A stretch of 64,000 nt of DNA, taken from contig NZ_AOJI01000017.1 in the NCBI RefSeq assembly GCF_000336995.1, positions 224,932 through 288,931 of the forward strand. Reading direction: 5' to 3'. Positions 1 through 7,606 of this stretch are shown here, in pieces. Positions within the stretch are counted from its first letter, which is position 1. Each line of letters begins with the position of its first letter. The DNA is from Halorubrum aidingense JCM 13560 (GTDB lineage Archaea > Halobacteriota > Halobacteria > Halobacteriales > Haloferacaceae). Both the position numbers and the translations under genes were made by a program. Under the pieces are notes generated by a model. The model made no database searches, was not told where the DNA came from, and saw only the letters and a program-made list of their open reading frames with translations.

Positions 1-25
1 ATTCTCTGCTCCTGTGCGGTGACGA

Positions 26-262
26 TCAGTCATCGGCCACCCCCAGAGAGAATCCGCCTTCGCTGCCGGGCTTGTGGATCGTCGCCTTGTCGTCGCCCTC
101 GCCAGCGGTGAACAGGAGGTTGTCTCCGTGTTCTACCCCCCACTCCATCGCCAACGCCTTGGGAATCGTTACGGTGAAGCTGCCATCACCCTCCTGGATC
201 TGCCGCCCTTGGGCGAGGAACCCGGTAATTCCGCCATCCTTGTAGCCGTGTGACTTACTCAT
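26..262 (-). CDS. AbrB/SpoVT-fold small DNA-binding protein
   Basis: This 78-residue protein has the swapped-hairpin AbrB pattern: an EGDGSFTVTIPKALA strand-turn, then EWGVEHGD and a short beta strand. Such domains bind DNA as dimers, as transition-state regulators or antitoxins. A GTG at 268 would overlap the upstream stop, but ATG 262 is chosen because it is the normal start beside that junction. It is the last gene of a leftward chain of overlapping genes. A second, shorter member of the same family lies at 45627-45812 in the other element, so the fold is a shared accessory of both. Its target is unknown; no PIN or other toxin gene is adjacent inside the window. Confidence 0.72.
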   Translation of the reverse strand: MSKSHGYKDGGITGFLAQGRQIQEGDGSFTVTIPKALAMEWGVEHGDNLLFTAGEGDDKATIHKPGSEGGFSLGVADD

Positions 263-264
263 AG

Positions 265-468
265 TCACTCACCCCCGCAGAGCGATTTTTCGGTGGTACA
301 GCCGTTGTAGCGACACTTTGCACAGAACCGGAGCCCGCCGTTGCTTCCATCGCACGTAGGGCACTCGCAGTCGCGTGATGCGTGCCGCCCGCGGGAGTCC
401 TGTCGACTGCCGTCGGTAGCGTCTGAACCGGTGCTCGTAGCCGCAGGAGCCGATGTCGCTCGACTCAT
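265..468 (-). CDS. Small zinc-ribbon protein
   Basis: A 67-residue protein with a Ser/Thr/Asp-rich, probably disordered first half and a C-terminal double CxxC knuckle (CECPTCDG...FCAKC...C) able to hold zinc. The ATG at 468 overlaps the stop of the upstream gene as ATGA, which supports this start over longer in-frame extensions. Zinc ribbons of this size are typical accessory proteins of haloarchaeal viruses and plasmids. Its function is not known; binding nucleic acid or a protein partner is a guess. Confidence 0.6.
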   Translation of the reverse strand: MSRATSAPAATSTGSDATDGSRQDSRGRHASRDCECPTCDGSNGGLRFCAKCRYNGCTTEKSLCGGE

Positions 469-689
469 GCTTCCCTCCAGTACTCGACCTCGTGGCTCGC
501 GTTCATCGCGTCGTGATCCCACGGCGAGTCGTCGCCGACCTCCAGCAGCAGCGTCTCCGTCTCCTTGCACGTGATACATGTGCAGTACAGCACTCGACGC
601 TCGTCGACGTCGACCTCGTAGGGCTCGGGCTCGGAGGAACCGCGCTTATCGACGTTCTCAGCGGCGCCGACGACGCGCTCGCTACTCAT
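465..689 (-). CDS. Hypothetical acidic protein with a CxC-x2-C cluster
   Basis: A 74-residue acidic protein. Near residues 36-41 it has CTCITC in a beta-rich stretch, followed by an ETETLLLEVGDD strand and a C-terminal Trp/Tyr-rich tail. It starts with ATG 8 bases inside the upstream gene and its stop overlaps the next ATG, so it belongs to the same coupled chain. I do not recognise the family. The cysteines suggest a small metal site. Confidence 0.6.
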   Translation of the reverse strand: MSSERVVGAAENVDKRGSSEPEPYEVDVDERRVLYCTCITCKETETLLLEVGDDSPWDHDAMNASHEVEYWREA

Positions 690-1194
690 TACGAGTCACC
701 TCCGTACCGGCTGCAGCCAGTTCATCGAGACGCTCGCGCGCCTCCCCGCCGTCCGTCGCGGCCTTCCGCGCCGGCGCGTCGGGCTCGGTGTCGACGCTGA
801 TCGGCTCGCCGTCGAGCGCGCCGACGATGATCCACACGTCGTGGATCCCCTGGTGGAGTCGGATCACGTCTGCCGCCTTCAGCGGCTTCACCACCATCCG
901 CCGAATCGCGCCGGTCTGAATGTTCAGGTGGTTCGCGAGCACCGACTCCGCCGTCTCCAGTTCGATCCGCCCGCCGATGCCCGTCCACTCGACGAGCTTC
1001 CGATGCCCTTCGCGGGCCTTCAGCGGGATCTCGCCGTCGGCGCTCTCGCTCGCGTCGTCGCCGTTGACGTACGCCTCCGAGACCGCGAAGCGAATCGCGT
1101 CCGCCAGCGACCCGTGCTCCTCTTCGGCTTCGGCAAGCGCTTTGAGCCGCGCGTCGTCGCGGATCGTCGCCTTCGCGACTCGCGAGTCACTCAT
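682..1194 (-). CDS. Hypothetical element protein, 170 aa
   Basis: A soluble, alpha-rich acidic protein. Residues 1-45 resemble a small helical DNA-binding or coiled segment (TIRDDARLKALAEAEEEHG), the middle contains a possible helix-turn-helix (TAESVLANHLNIQTGAIRRM), and the last 40 residues are low complexity. It overlaps the J-domain gene upstream and the cysteine-cluster gene downstream, so it is part of one operon. Nothing identifies an enzyme. Role in replication or regulation of the element is only an inference from context. Confidence 0.65.
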   Translation of the reverse strand: MSDSRVAKATIRDDARLKALAEAEEEHGSLADAIRFAVSEAYVNGDDASESADGEIPLKAREGHRKLVEWTGIGGRIELETAESVLANHLNIQTGAIRRMVVKPLKAADVIRLHQGIHDVWIIVGALDGEPISVDTEPDAPARKAATDGGEARERLDELAAAGTEVTRNE

Positions 1195-1783
1195 CGAGCA
1201 TCACCTCCTTCGCCTCGCGAACGCGGCTCAACTCTTCCTCCGAACCTCCGTGGTCGGGGTGAACCTCCATCAACCGCTCGCGGTAAGCGACCCGGATCTC
1301 TCCTTCTGAGGCATCGGACGTGACGCCGAGCACCTTGTAGGCCGGTTCTGCCGCGCTACTCGTCGCGACGGCGTCTCCGCCGGTCTCGTCTCCCGGTGGG
1401 AGACGCGCAGCCGCGAACTCCGTATCACCCGTCTCAACGGGGCGCTGGCTCCGCATCCGCGTCTCGTGGACCCACTTCAGGACGTACCGGACGTTGTCGC
1501 GGAGCCGCGGCGACGCGTCGCACGCCACCGCGAACTGCTCCTCGTCGTCGGTCCACCGCAACACGAAGCCCGGATCGTCCGGATTCGCGTTGTGCAGCGG
1601 CAGCCCGTTCGACTTCGTGTGAGCGTTCCCGATCTCGCCGCGCCAGTGGTCGACACCCATCCGGTCCATCTCGGTCGCAAGCTCGGACGTCGTCGATCCA
1701 AGCGTCGCCTCGAAGCTCCGGTTTCGCTCGCGCTCCGGCTCCGGCGTCCGCTCGAAGCCCGCCGGCCAGTCGAGACGGCTCAT
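1187..1783 (-). CDS. J-domain (DnaJ-like) protein of the integrated element
   Basis: A 198-residue protein. Residues about 1-115 form an unassigned domain rich in Trp and charged residues. The C-terminal 55 residues are a J domain: AYKVLGVTSDASEGEIRVAYR, then VHPDHGG carrying the essential HPD tripeptide, then a last helix. J domains stimulate Hsp70 (DnaK) ATPase. C-terminal J domains on short proteins recur in haloarchaeal viruses and plasmids, where a role in replisome or particle assembly with host DnaK is plausible but unproven. The ATG overlaps the stop of the upstream gene as ATGA. Confidence 0.8.
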   Translation of the reverse strand: MSRLDWPAGFERTPEPERERNRSFEATLGSTTSELATEMDRMGVDHWRGEIGNAHTKSNGLPLHNANPDDPGFVLRWTDDEEQFAVACDASPRLRDNVRYVLKWVHETRMRSQRPVETGDTEFAAARLPPGDETGGDAVATSSAAEPAYKVLGVTSDASEGEIRVAYRERLMEVHPDHGGSEEELSRVREAKEVMLDE

Positions 1784-2055
1784 GCCGCCACCCCGCTACG
1801 CCTGCGAGCACGGCCACGGTCGCATAATGCGCGGCAGCGCGCGCGCCGCCTGCTGTTCGCGCTCACACACTCGGGTGCGTCACGTGGACACCGATTCTTG
1901 GACACCCCCGTACCTTCGTACGACTTCGCAGATTCGGAACGAGAGCGGTCAGAAGCACCGATAACCGCCGAATCGGTGTCGTACGACGGGGTTGCTGATC
2001 CGTACGACTTGTACACTCCACCTGTTCCACGCGAAACAGTCGAAACAGAGGTCAT
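1780..2055 (-). CDS. Hypothetical basic protein joined by ATGA overlaps
   Basis: A 91-residue ORF whose start and stop each overlap the neighbouring gene by four bases (ATGA), which is the main reason to call it. The sequence is Ser/Arg-rich, with cysteines in its second half (residues about 57-78) and an Arg-rich end. Codon use is less clean than in its neighbours, so it could be a chance ORF filling a real gap. No family recognised. Confidence 0.45.
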   Translation of the reverse strand: MTSVSTVSRGTGGVYKSYGSATPSYDTDSAVIGASDRSRSESAKSYEGTGVSKNRCPRDAPECVSANSRRRARCRALCDRGRARRRSGVAA

Positions 2056-2516
2056 CGTTCGACACCTCCGTCAGCCGCGACGGGCTGGTCGGGTTCGACG
2101 TCGACGCGATCTCGTTCGACGTCGTCGACCGAGAGCCACCACGGTGGCGAAGTGTGGACCCGACTCGCGTCGAGGTCGGTCACGGCCAGATTGTCACGGC
2201 TCCATTTCCACCAGAGCAGTGCGACGTGAGCGCACCAGCCGCGGAATCGGTAGCCGTCGCACTCGCACTCGGCGACGAGCTCGCCCTCGTAGAGCGCGAA
2301 CAGCACACGGTGCTTCGAGAGGCTGTCTTCATCGACGTAGCTGAGCAGCACGTCGAACTCGGCCGGATTCACCGGGCCGACCGCCGACGGCGCTGCCTGT
2401 GCGCGCTGCCAGCTGGAGGACATAGTCCACCCGCTCGGGAACTGAAGGCGATCTGGCTCTCCGAGCCGGTTCGCGATCTGCTTGCGGTGTTCCTCGACGG
2501 AAGTCTCGGCGCTCAT
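2052..2516 (-). CDS. SWIM zinc-finger protein
   Basis: A 154-residue protein. Its centre carries CECDGYRFRGWCAHVALLWW, the CxC...CxH pattern of the SWIM zinc finger. SWIM domains bind DNA or proteins and occur in recombination and transposase-linked factors; stand-alone SWIM proteins are common on haloarchaeal plasmids and proviruses. A GTG at 2528 is possible, but ATG 2516 overlaps the upstream stop as ATGA and is preferred. It lies second in the leftward operon. Confidence 0.75.
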   Translation of the reverse strand: MSAETSVEEHRKQIANRLGEPDRLQFPSGWTMSSSWQRAQAAPSAVGPVNPAEFDVLLSYVDEDSLSKHRVLFALYEGELVAECECDGYRFRGWCAHVALLWWKWSRDNLAVTDLDASRVHTSPPWWLSVDDVERDRVDVEPDQPVAADGGVER

Positions 2517-2851
2517 GGCGGCGAGCACCTCCGAACGAACCGCCCCGATCGACCCGCTTCCGGGTCCTCGATGTGCGTCTCGACGGCGTCACGCACCGCC
2601 TGCTCACCGCACCGAATCTTCTCGATCCACTCGTCTTCATCGAACCGGGTGTTCACCGAGTAGTAGTGCGACTCACTGTCGACGGTCTCGCGGACGTATC
2701 CGCTCCAGCCGGCCGTGTCCTGCCAGAGTCGCAGCTCACCGTCGTCGTTGAACAGGTCGTCGATCTCCAGAGTCCGCTTCTCAACGACGGTCGCGACCGC
2801 GCGGTTGTCGTCGAGGTCGACCTCCAGATCGGTCTGGCGATCGACGCTCAT
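2513..2851 (-). CDS. Hypothetical protein, first gene of the leftward operon
   Basis: A 112-residue acidic protein with alternating strands and a Trp/Tyr-rich middle (WQDTAGWSGYVRE, SHYYSVNTRFDEDEW). It is the promoter-proximal gene of the eight-gene leftward chain. A Shine-Dalgarno-like ggaggtg lies about 8 bases before the ATG, and AT-rich TATA-like DNA (2885-2920) lies between it and tRNA-Lys. No family recognised. Confidence 0.65.
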   Translation of the reverse strand: MSVDRQTDLEVDLDDNRAVATVVEKRTLEIDDLFNDDGELRLWQDTAGWSGYVRETVDSESHYYSVNTRFDEDEWIEKIRCGEQAVRDAVETHIEDPEAGRSGRFVRRCSPP

Positions 2852-2924
2852 GCCGCCACCTCCGAGCTAATCGCTGATCGGCCGAAAAATACAAATAGAG
2901 GGTCTCTATCCTTTATTAACGGAG

Positions 2925-2998
2925 CGGGCCGGGCGCGATTTGAACACGCGACCGACGGATTAAGAGTCCGTCGCTCTCCCTAACTGAGCTACCGGCCC
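2925..2998 (-). tRNA. tRNA-Lys (anticodon CTT)
   Basis: Reading leftward, a full cloverleaf is visible: acceptor GGGCCGG pairs with CCGGCCC, the anticodon stem ACGGA/TCCGT encloses loop CTCTTAA with anticodon CTT, and the T arm GCGTG-TTCAAAT-CGCGC is intact. The discriminator is G and CCA is not encoded. The 3' end points at the element genes on its left, which is the usual geometry of an integrase target, so this tRNA gene is probably the attachment site of the element occupying 1-2851. Confidence 0.95.
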
Positions 2999-3168
2999 TC
3001 ACTGAGTCGTACCGCTGTCCCCCTAAAAGACCTTTTCATTCGACGGCGCGAAAACGCGCGGTGCACCGGTAACGTCTCGACGGAAACGAGAGACGGGGCG
3101 CCCAGGTGGGGGTGCTGCTCGACAGCATGGGAAACCGTTAATAACTCACGCAGAGAACCACGTGTCGT

Positions 3169-4227
3169 ATGTCAGACAAGCAAATCAGCGACCGTCTCGA
3201 CCGCCGGACGCTCCTCCGGGGAGCAGCCGCCGCCGGCGTCGTCGGGATCGCAGGTTGTTCAGACAACGGTGGAAACGGCGGAGACGACGGGTCCGGCGAC
3301 GACGGATCGGGTGACGACGGGTCCGGCGACGACGGCTCCGGCGACGACGGGAGCAACGGCGGCGAAGAGGACATCATCCGCTGGCACGCGGGCGGGACCG
3401 GCGGGACCTACTTCCCGCTCTCCGGCGAGTTCGAGGGCATTATCGAGAACAACACGGACTTCCCCGTTGAGGTCTCCTCAACCGGCGCATCCGTCGAGAA
3501 CGTCGGCAGTCTCGGCAGCGGCGACGCCGACTTCGCGATGATACAGAACGACATCGCCTATTTCGCCGCCAACGGCGAGGGGCTCGAGGCCTTCGAGGGG
3601 TCCCCCATCGAGAACCTCCGCGGCGTCGCCACCCTCTACCCCGAGACGATCCACGTACTCCTCAATCCCGACGCCGACGTGAGCTCGCTTTCTGACTTGG
3701 AGGGCATGCGTGTCAACACCGGTGACCTCGGCAGCGGGACGCAGGTCAACGCCCTCCAGATCCTCGAATCCGCCGGTGGACTCACCACCGACGACTTCGA
3801 CGAGCAGAACACGGACTTCACGCAGGCGGCCAACCAGCTCAGCGACGGCGACGTCGACGCGGCGTTCGTCGTCGGCGGCTGGCCGGTCGGTGCGATCGAG
3901 GAACTCGCGACGTCCACCGACATCGAGATCCTCAACATGTCCGACGAGGAACGTCAGGCCGCCCGCGACGACGCATCCTGGTTCGCGGACGACACGATCC
4001 CCGCAGGCACCTACGGGGGAATCGAGGAGGACGTCAACACGGTCTCCGTCCAGGCGATGATCGCGACCCGCGAGGAGTTCTCTGCCGACACCGTTGAGGC
4101 GGTCACCGAGGCCATCTTCGACAACCTCGACCAGTTGAGCATCAAGACGGACTTCATCACCGTCGACTCCGCGCAGGACGGGATGTCCATCGATCTGCAC
4201 GAAGGCGCGGCCCGCTACTTCGAATAA
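3169..4227 (+). CDS. TAXI-family TRAP transporter substrate-binding lipoprotein
   Basis: A 352-residue extracytoplasmic solute receptor. The N-terminus has a twin-arginine signal with lipobox (DRRTLLRGAAAAGVVGIAGC), so it should be exported folded and lipid-anchored at the Cys. An Asp/Gly/Ser spacer made of repeated DDGSG units follows (about residues 40-65). The mature part opens with WHAGGTGGTYFPLSGEFEGI, the signature of the TAXI group, whose members bind glutamate or other small anions; the ligand here is unknown. The next two genes encode a DUF1850 protein and the fused membrane permease, forming a three-gene transporter operon. Confidence 0.93.
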   Translation: MSDKQISDRLDRRTLLRGAAAAGVVGIAGCSDNGGNGGDDGSGDDGSGDDGSGDDGSGDDGSNGGEEDIIRWHAGGTGGTYFPLSGEFEGIIENNTDFPVEVSSTGASVENVGSLGSGDADFAMIQNDIAYFAANGEGLEAFEGSPIENLRGVATLYPETIHVLLNPDADVSSLSDLEGMRVNTGDLGSGTQVNALQILESAGGLTTDDFDEQNTDFTQAANQLSDGDVDAAFVVGGWPVGAIEELATSTDIEILNMSDEERQAARDDASWFADDTIPAGTYGGIEEDVNTVSVQAMIATREEFSADTVEAVTEAIFDNLDQLSIKTDFITVDSAQDGMSIDLHEGAARYFE

Positions 4228-4228
4228 C

Positions 4229-4735
4229 GTGACCCTTCGGTCGCGAGGTCGACGTATCCGCGGCGGAGTCGCCCTCGTTGCCGCCCTCGCAGTCTTGATT
4301 TCGATCGCTTTCGCGGTCGGCGCTGCCGACACGGTTGCCGGCGAGCAAACGCTCGTCGTGACCGACGAAAACGGCACGGAGCTGTTGACGACTCCTGTCA
4401 GCGACGAGACGGAGATCGTCATCGAGTACACACACAGCGTCGAGAAGACGCTCGTCCGCGACGTGTACGTCCCCGACGGCGAGGTGTTGGTTATGACGCG
4501 GATGGAGTTCAGCTCGTTTGGCGCCGGCCTCCCCGCGAGAGCAGAGGTGACGGTCAGCGACGGTCGGTACGTATATGAGCCTCCATCCGATGAGTATTCG
4601 ACACTGCATCTCAAGACTGGCGACGTCGCCGACCACGACCTGATCGTCGGCGGCGAGCGGTACGACATCGCGGCGATGAGCGACAACGGCGCGGTCGAGT
4701 TGACGGTCGAGCGGCGGTTGCGAACGCGGCTGTAA
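4229..4735 (+). CDS. DUF1850 TRAP-associated protein
   Basis: A 168-residue protein with one N-terminal hydrophobic helix (residues 9-32) and a beta-rich exported domain including IEYTHSVEKTLVRDVY, typical of DUF1850. It starts with GTG one base after the stop of the TAXI receptor, so translation is coupled. DUF1850 genes regularly sit between TAXI receptors and their permeases, where they are thought to be accessory subunits; no enzymatic role is known. Confidence 0.88.
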   Translation: MTLRSRGRRIRGGVALVAALAVLISIAFAVGAADTVAGEQTLVVTDENGTELLTTPVSDETEIVIEYTHSVEKTLVRDVYVPDGEVLVMTRMEFSSFGAGLPARAEVTVSDGRYVYEPPSDEYSTLHLKTGDVADHDLIVGGERYDIAAMSDNGAVELTVERRLRTRL

Positions 4736-4787
4736 CGACTCGCCGCCGACCGAACCACGACGGTATACATCGGAGGATGACACAACT

Positions 4788-7490
4788 GTGACGACGAACA
4801 CACCAGACGCCGACGAACCGGACGCAGAGAGCGACGTATCCGACCAAGTGTTCGAGGAAATCGACAACCGACGATCGCTGACGGGCTGGCCGCTCGTCGC
4901 CGTCGCGGCCGTCGGGATCACCTTCTCAGCGTTCCAGCTATGGCTCGGCGCGCGTGGCTTCGTCTTTGAGTTCACTATCCCCGGCGTCGACACGATCCGA
5001 CTCGGATCGCTGTCGTCGCTACAGATCCGTGCGATCCACGTTAACTTCGCGCTCGTAATGGCGTTCCTGTTGTTCCCCGGTTCGTCTGGCACGGGTACGA
5101 TCACCGGACGGATCGCGGCCGCTCCGCAGACGTTTCGGGACCGGATCGGTGAGTCACCGCTGACGCGGGTCGCCGAGGGGCTCCGCCGCGGGGTATGGTG
5201 GTTCTTCGTCGACGAGGACTCCACGCGCATCGCACCGTCCGATCTCGTGTTGATTTTGCTGTCGACGTTCCCCACGATCTACTACCTCACCCGCTTCGAC
5301 GAGGTCACCAACGTGATCCGGGTGCTCGGACTCAACGGCGCCGGGACTCTCGGCGAGGTCTACCCGTGGCTCGCACCGCTAGAGGTCGGGCCGCTCGCGG
5401 AGTACACGTTCGCGTACCTGATGGGGGTGCTCGCGATCCTCCTCGTGTTGGAGGCGACCCGGCGGGCGCTCGGGCTGCTTCTCACCCTGCTCGTGAGCCT
5501 CTTTCTGTTGTACGCGAAGTACGGCTACCTCCTCCCGCGCGACCTCCCGGTCGCACGGACCTTCGCCACGTCACAGCTCCGTTGGGGACAGATCGTCCAG
5601 AACCTCTGGTATACCGTCGAGGGGATTCTCGGCGTGCCGGTAGGCGTCTCCGTCCGATTCATCTACATTTTCATCCTCTTCGGCGCGTTCCTCGAAATGT
5701 CGGGCGCGGGCAAGTGGTTCATCGACCTCGCGTACTCGATCACCGGGACTCGAAAGGGGGGTCCGGCGAAGGCGAGCGTCGTCGCCTCCGGATTCATGGG
5801 CATGCTGTCCGGCTCGTCGGTCGCGAACACCGTCACCACGGGCGCGCTGACGATCCCGCTGATGAAACGCTCCGGCTACTCGCCGGAGTTCTCGGGCGCG
5901 GTGGAGTCGTCGGTCTCCTCGGGCGGGCAGATCCTCCCGCCGGTGATGGGCGCGGCCGCGTTCCTCATCGTCGAGTACACCGGGACGCCGTTCGCGGACG
6001 TCGTCATCGCCGCGACGCTCCCCGCCATCGCCTTCTTCTTCGGGATGTGGGTGATGGTTCACTTCGAGGCCGCAAAGCGCGGCATCGGGGGGTTGGACCG
6101 TTCTGAACTGCTCGACATGGGGCCGCACATGCGGCGCGGTTGGTTCTACCTCGTCCCGCTCGGGCTCCTCTTGTACTACCTCGTGATCGCGCGGCTGTCG
6201 GTCGGTCGGGCCGGGTGGCTCACGATCGCCGCGACGGTGGCGCTCATCGCGGCGGTGGCGGCGTACAACGAGCGAACCGGACCGTACCTCGTCGGCGCGA
6301 TCAGCGCGGGGTACGCGCTCTTTGCCGTCTCGCAGTTCACTGTGGGTGCAACACCGATCGAACTTCTGTACGGCGCCGAAGCCGCCGATGTCGGCGCTCT
6401 CGGATCCCTTCGTCAAGCGGCCGCCTCGCTTCCCACCATCGTGACCGCGATCAGCGTCGCCTTCCTACTCGCGGACCCGAGCGGCGACGCCCCGCTCCTC
6501 GATCTCGACGACGACGTCAAAAGCGCAGCCGTGTGGTTCGACCAACGAGCCGGCAGCGAGATCGCGTCGTCGCGGGCGGGACAGTTCGGGGCGTTCATCC
6601 TCAAGGCGATGGACGGCGGTGCGAGGACCGCGACGATCGTCGTCGTCGCCGTCGCCGCGGCCGGGATCATCCCGGGGGTTATCGGTATCACCGGGCTCGG
6701 CGGTAGCCTCAGGGCGCTCATCATCAGCGTGAGCGGTGGGTCGCTCGTGCTGCTTCTCATCTTGGCTGGTCTCGCGGCCGTGATCGTCGGGATGGGCATG
6801 CCGACGACGGTGATGTACATCATCATCGTCGTCCTGCTCGGCCCGGTGCTTCCGGAGTTCGGTATCGCGATCCTCGCGGTCCACCTGTTCGTGTTGTACC
6901 TCGGGCTGATGGCCGACGTGACGCCGCCGGTGATGGTCGCGGCGTACGCGGCGGCCGGGATCGCCAAGTCGGACCCGTTCGACACCGGTAAGCAGGCGTT
7001 CCTGCTCTCGCTGAACAAGATCCTCGTCCCGTTCGCGTTCGTGTTCTCGCCCGGGATCCTCCTGATCCGCACGCGAGACGGGGAAGGGTCGATCTTGACG
7101 GCCGCCGACGCCGCCGACCTGGGCTACTTCCTTCCTGAGGTGATCGCACCGATCGTCGCGACGTTCCTGGGCGTGTACGGGCTCGGGGTCGCGATAATCG
7201 GGTACTACCACACGGACGTCTCACCGGTCTCGCGGGGGTCCCTGATCGCCGCCGCCATCCTGCTTTCGGTGCCCGGGATGGTGCTGTTACCGCTCGGGAC
7301 GGCGCTCGGGTTCGTCGGCATCGACGTGCTGTTGTACACGATCTCGAACGAACTGATCGCCCGCGGAATCGGCGCGGCGATGCTGCTCGTCGGGCTGGTT
7401 CGGAATCGCCGGAGGGCGAGCACCGAGCCGACCGCGGCGCCGGCCGATACCACGGGTACGGCGAGCGACTCCGACGCGAGCACGCAGTAG
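4788..7490 (+). CDS. Fused TRAP transporter permease (DctQ-DctM type)
   Basis: A 900-residue integral membrane protein in which the small four-helix Q subunit (about residues 25-270) is fused to the large M subunit (about 280-870). The M part has the re-entrant glycine-rich signatures of the family, such as GSSVANTVTTGALTIPLM and the VGMGMPTTVMYIIIVVLLGP repeat. It should import the ligand delivered by the TAXI lipoprotein using a sodium gradient, a family feature suited to a halophile. The GTG start at 4788 follows a ggagg at 4772-4776. The C-terminal tail is Thr/Ser/Asp-rich. Confidence 0.93.
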   Translation: MTTNTPDADEPDAESDVSDQVFEEIDNRRSLTGWPLVAVAAVGITFSAFQLWLGARGFVFEFTIPGVDTIRLGSLSSLQIRAIHVNFALVMAFLLFPGSSGTGTITGRIAAAPQTFRDRIGESPLTRVAEGLRRGVWWFFVDEDSTRIAPSDLVLILLSTFPTIYYLTRFDEVTNVIRVLGLNGAGTLGEVYPWLAPLEVGPLAEYTFAYLMGVLAILLVLEATRRALGLLLTLLVSLFLLYAKYGYLLPRDLPVARTFATSQLRWGQIVQNLWYTVEGILGVPVGVSVRFIYIFILFGAFLEMSGAGKWFIDLAYSITGTRKGGPAKASVVASGFMGMLSGSSVANTVTTGALTIPLMKRSGYSPEFSGAVESSVSSGGQILPPVMGAAAFLIVEYTGTPFADVVIAATLPAIAFFFGMWVMVHFEAAKRGIGGLDRSELLDMGPHMRRGWFYLVPLGLLLYYLVIARLSVGRAGWLTIAATVALIAAVAAYNERTGPYLVGAISAGYALFAVSQFTVGATPIELLYGAEAADVGALGSLRQAAASLPTIVTAISVAFLLADPSGDAPLLDLDDDVKSAAVWFDQRAGSEIASSRAGQFGAFILKAMDGGARTATIVVVAVAAAGIIPGVIGITGLGGSLRALIISVSGGSLVLLLILAGLAAVIVGMGMPTTVMYIIIVVLLGPVLPEFGIAILAVHLFVLYLGLMADVTPPVMVAAYAAAGIAKSDPFDTGKQAFLLSLNKILVPFAFVFSPGILLIRTRDGEGSILTAADAADLGYFLPEVIAPIVATFLGVYGLGVAIIGYYHTDVSPVSRGSLIAAAILLSVPGMVLLPLGTALGFVGIDVLLYTISNELIARGIGAAMLLVGLVRNRRRASTEPTAAPADTTGTASDSDASTQ

Positions 7491-7606
7491 CTCGTCGTTC
7501 CCGCGGTTCCGCTCTCGCTGTGCTGTTTCTCCCGTTCCGTTCTTCGGTACCTCGTCGGACGCCGAGAGCGCACCCGTTAAGTGGCGTCCCGCGGAAATCA
7601 GGGTCA

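Noticed and set aside
3478..4803. Long leftward ORF opposite the TAXI receptor and DUF1850 genes
   Set aside because: It is the antisense shadow of genuine genes in high-GC DNA; the plus-strand products match known families with correct starts.
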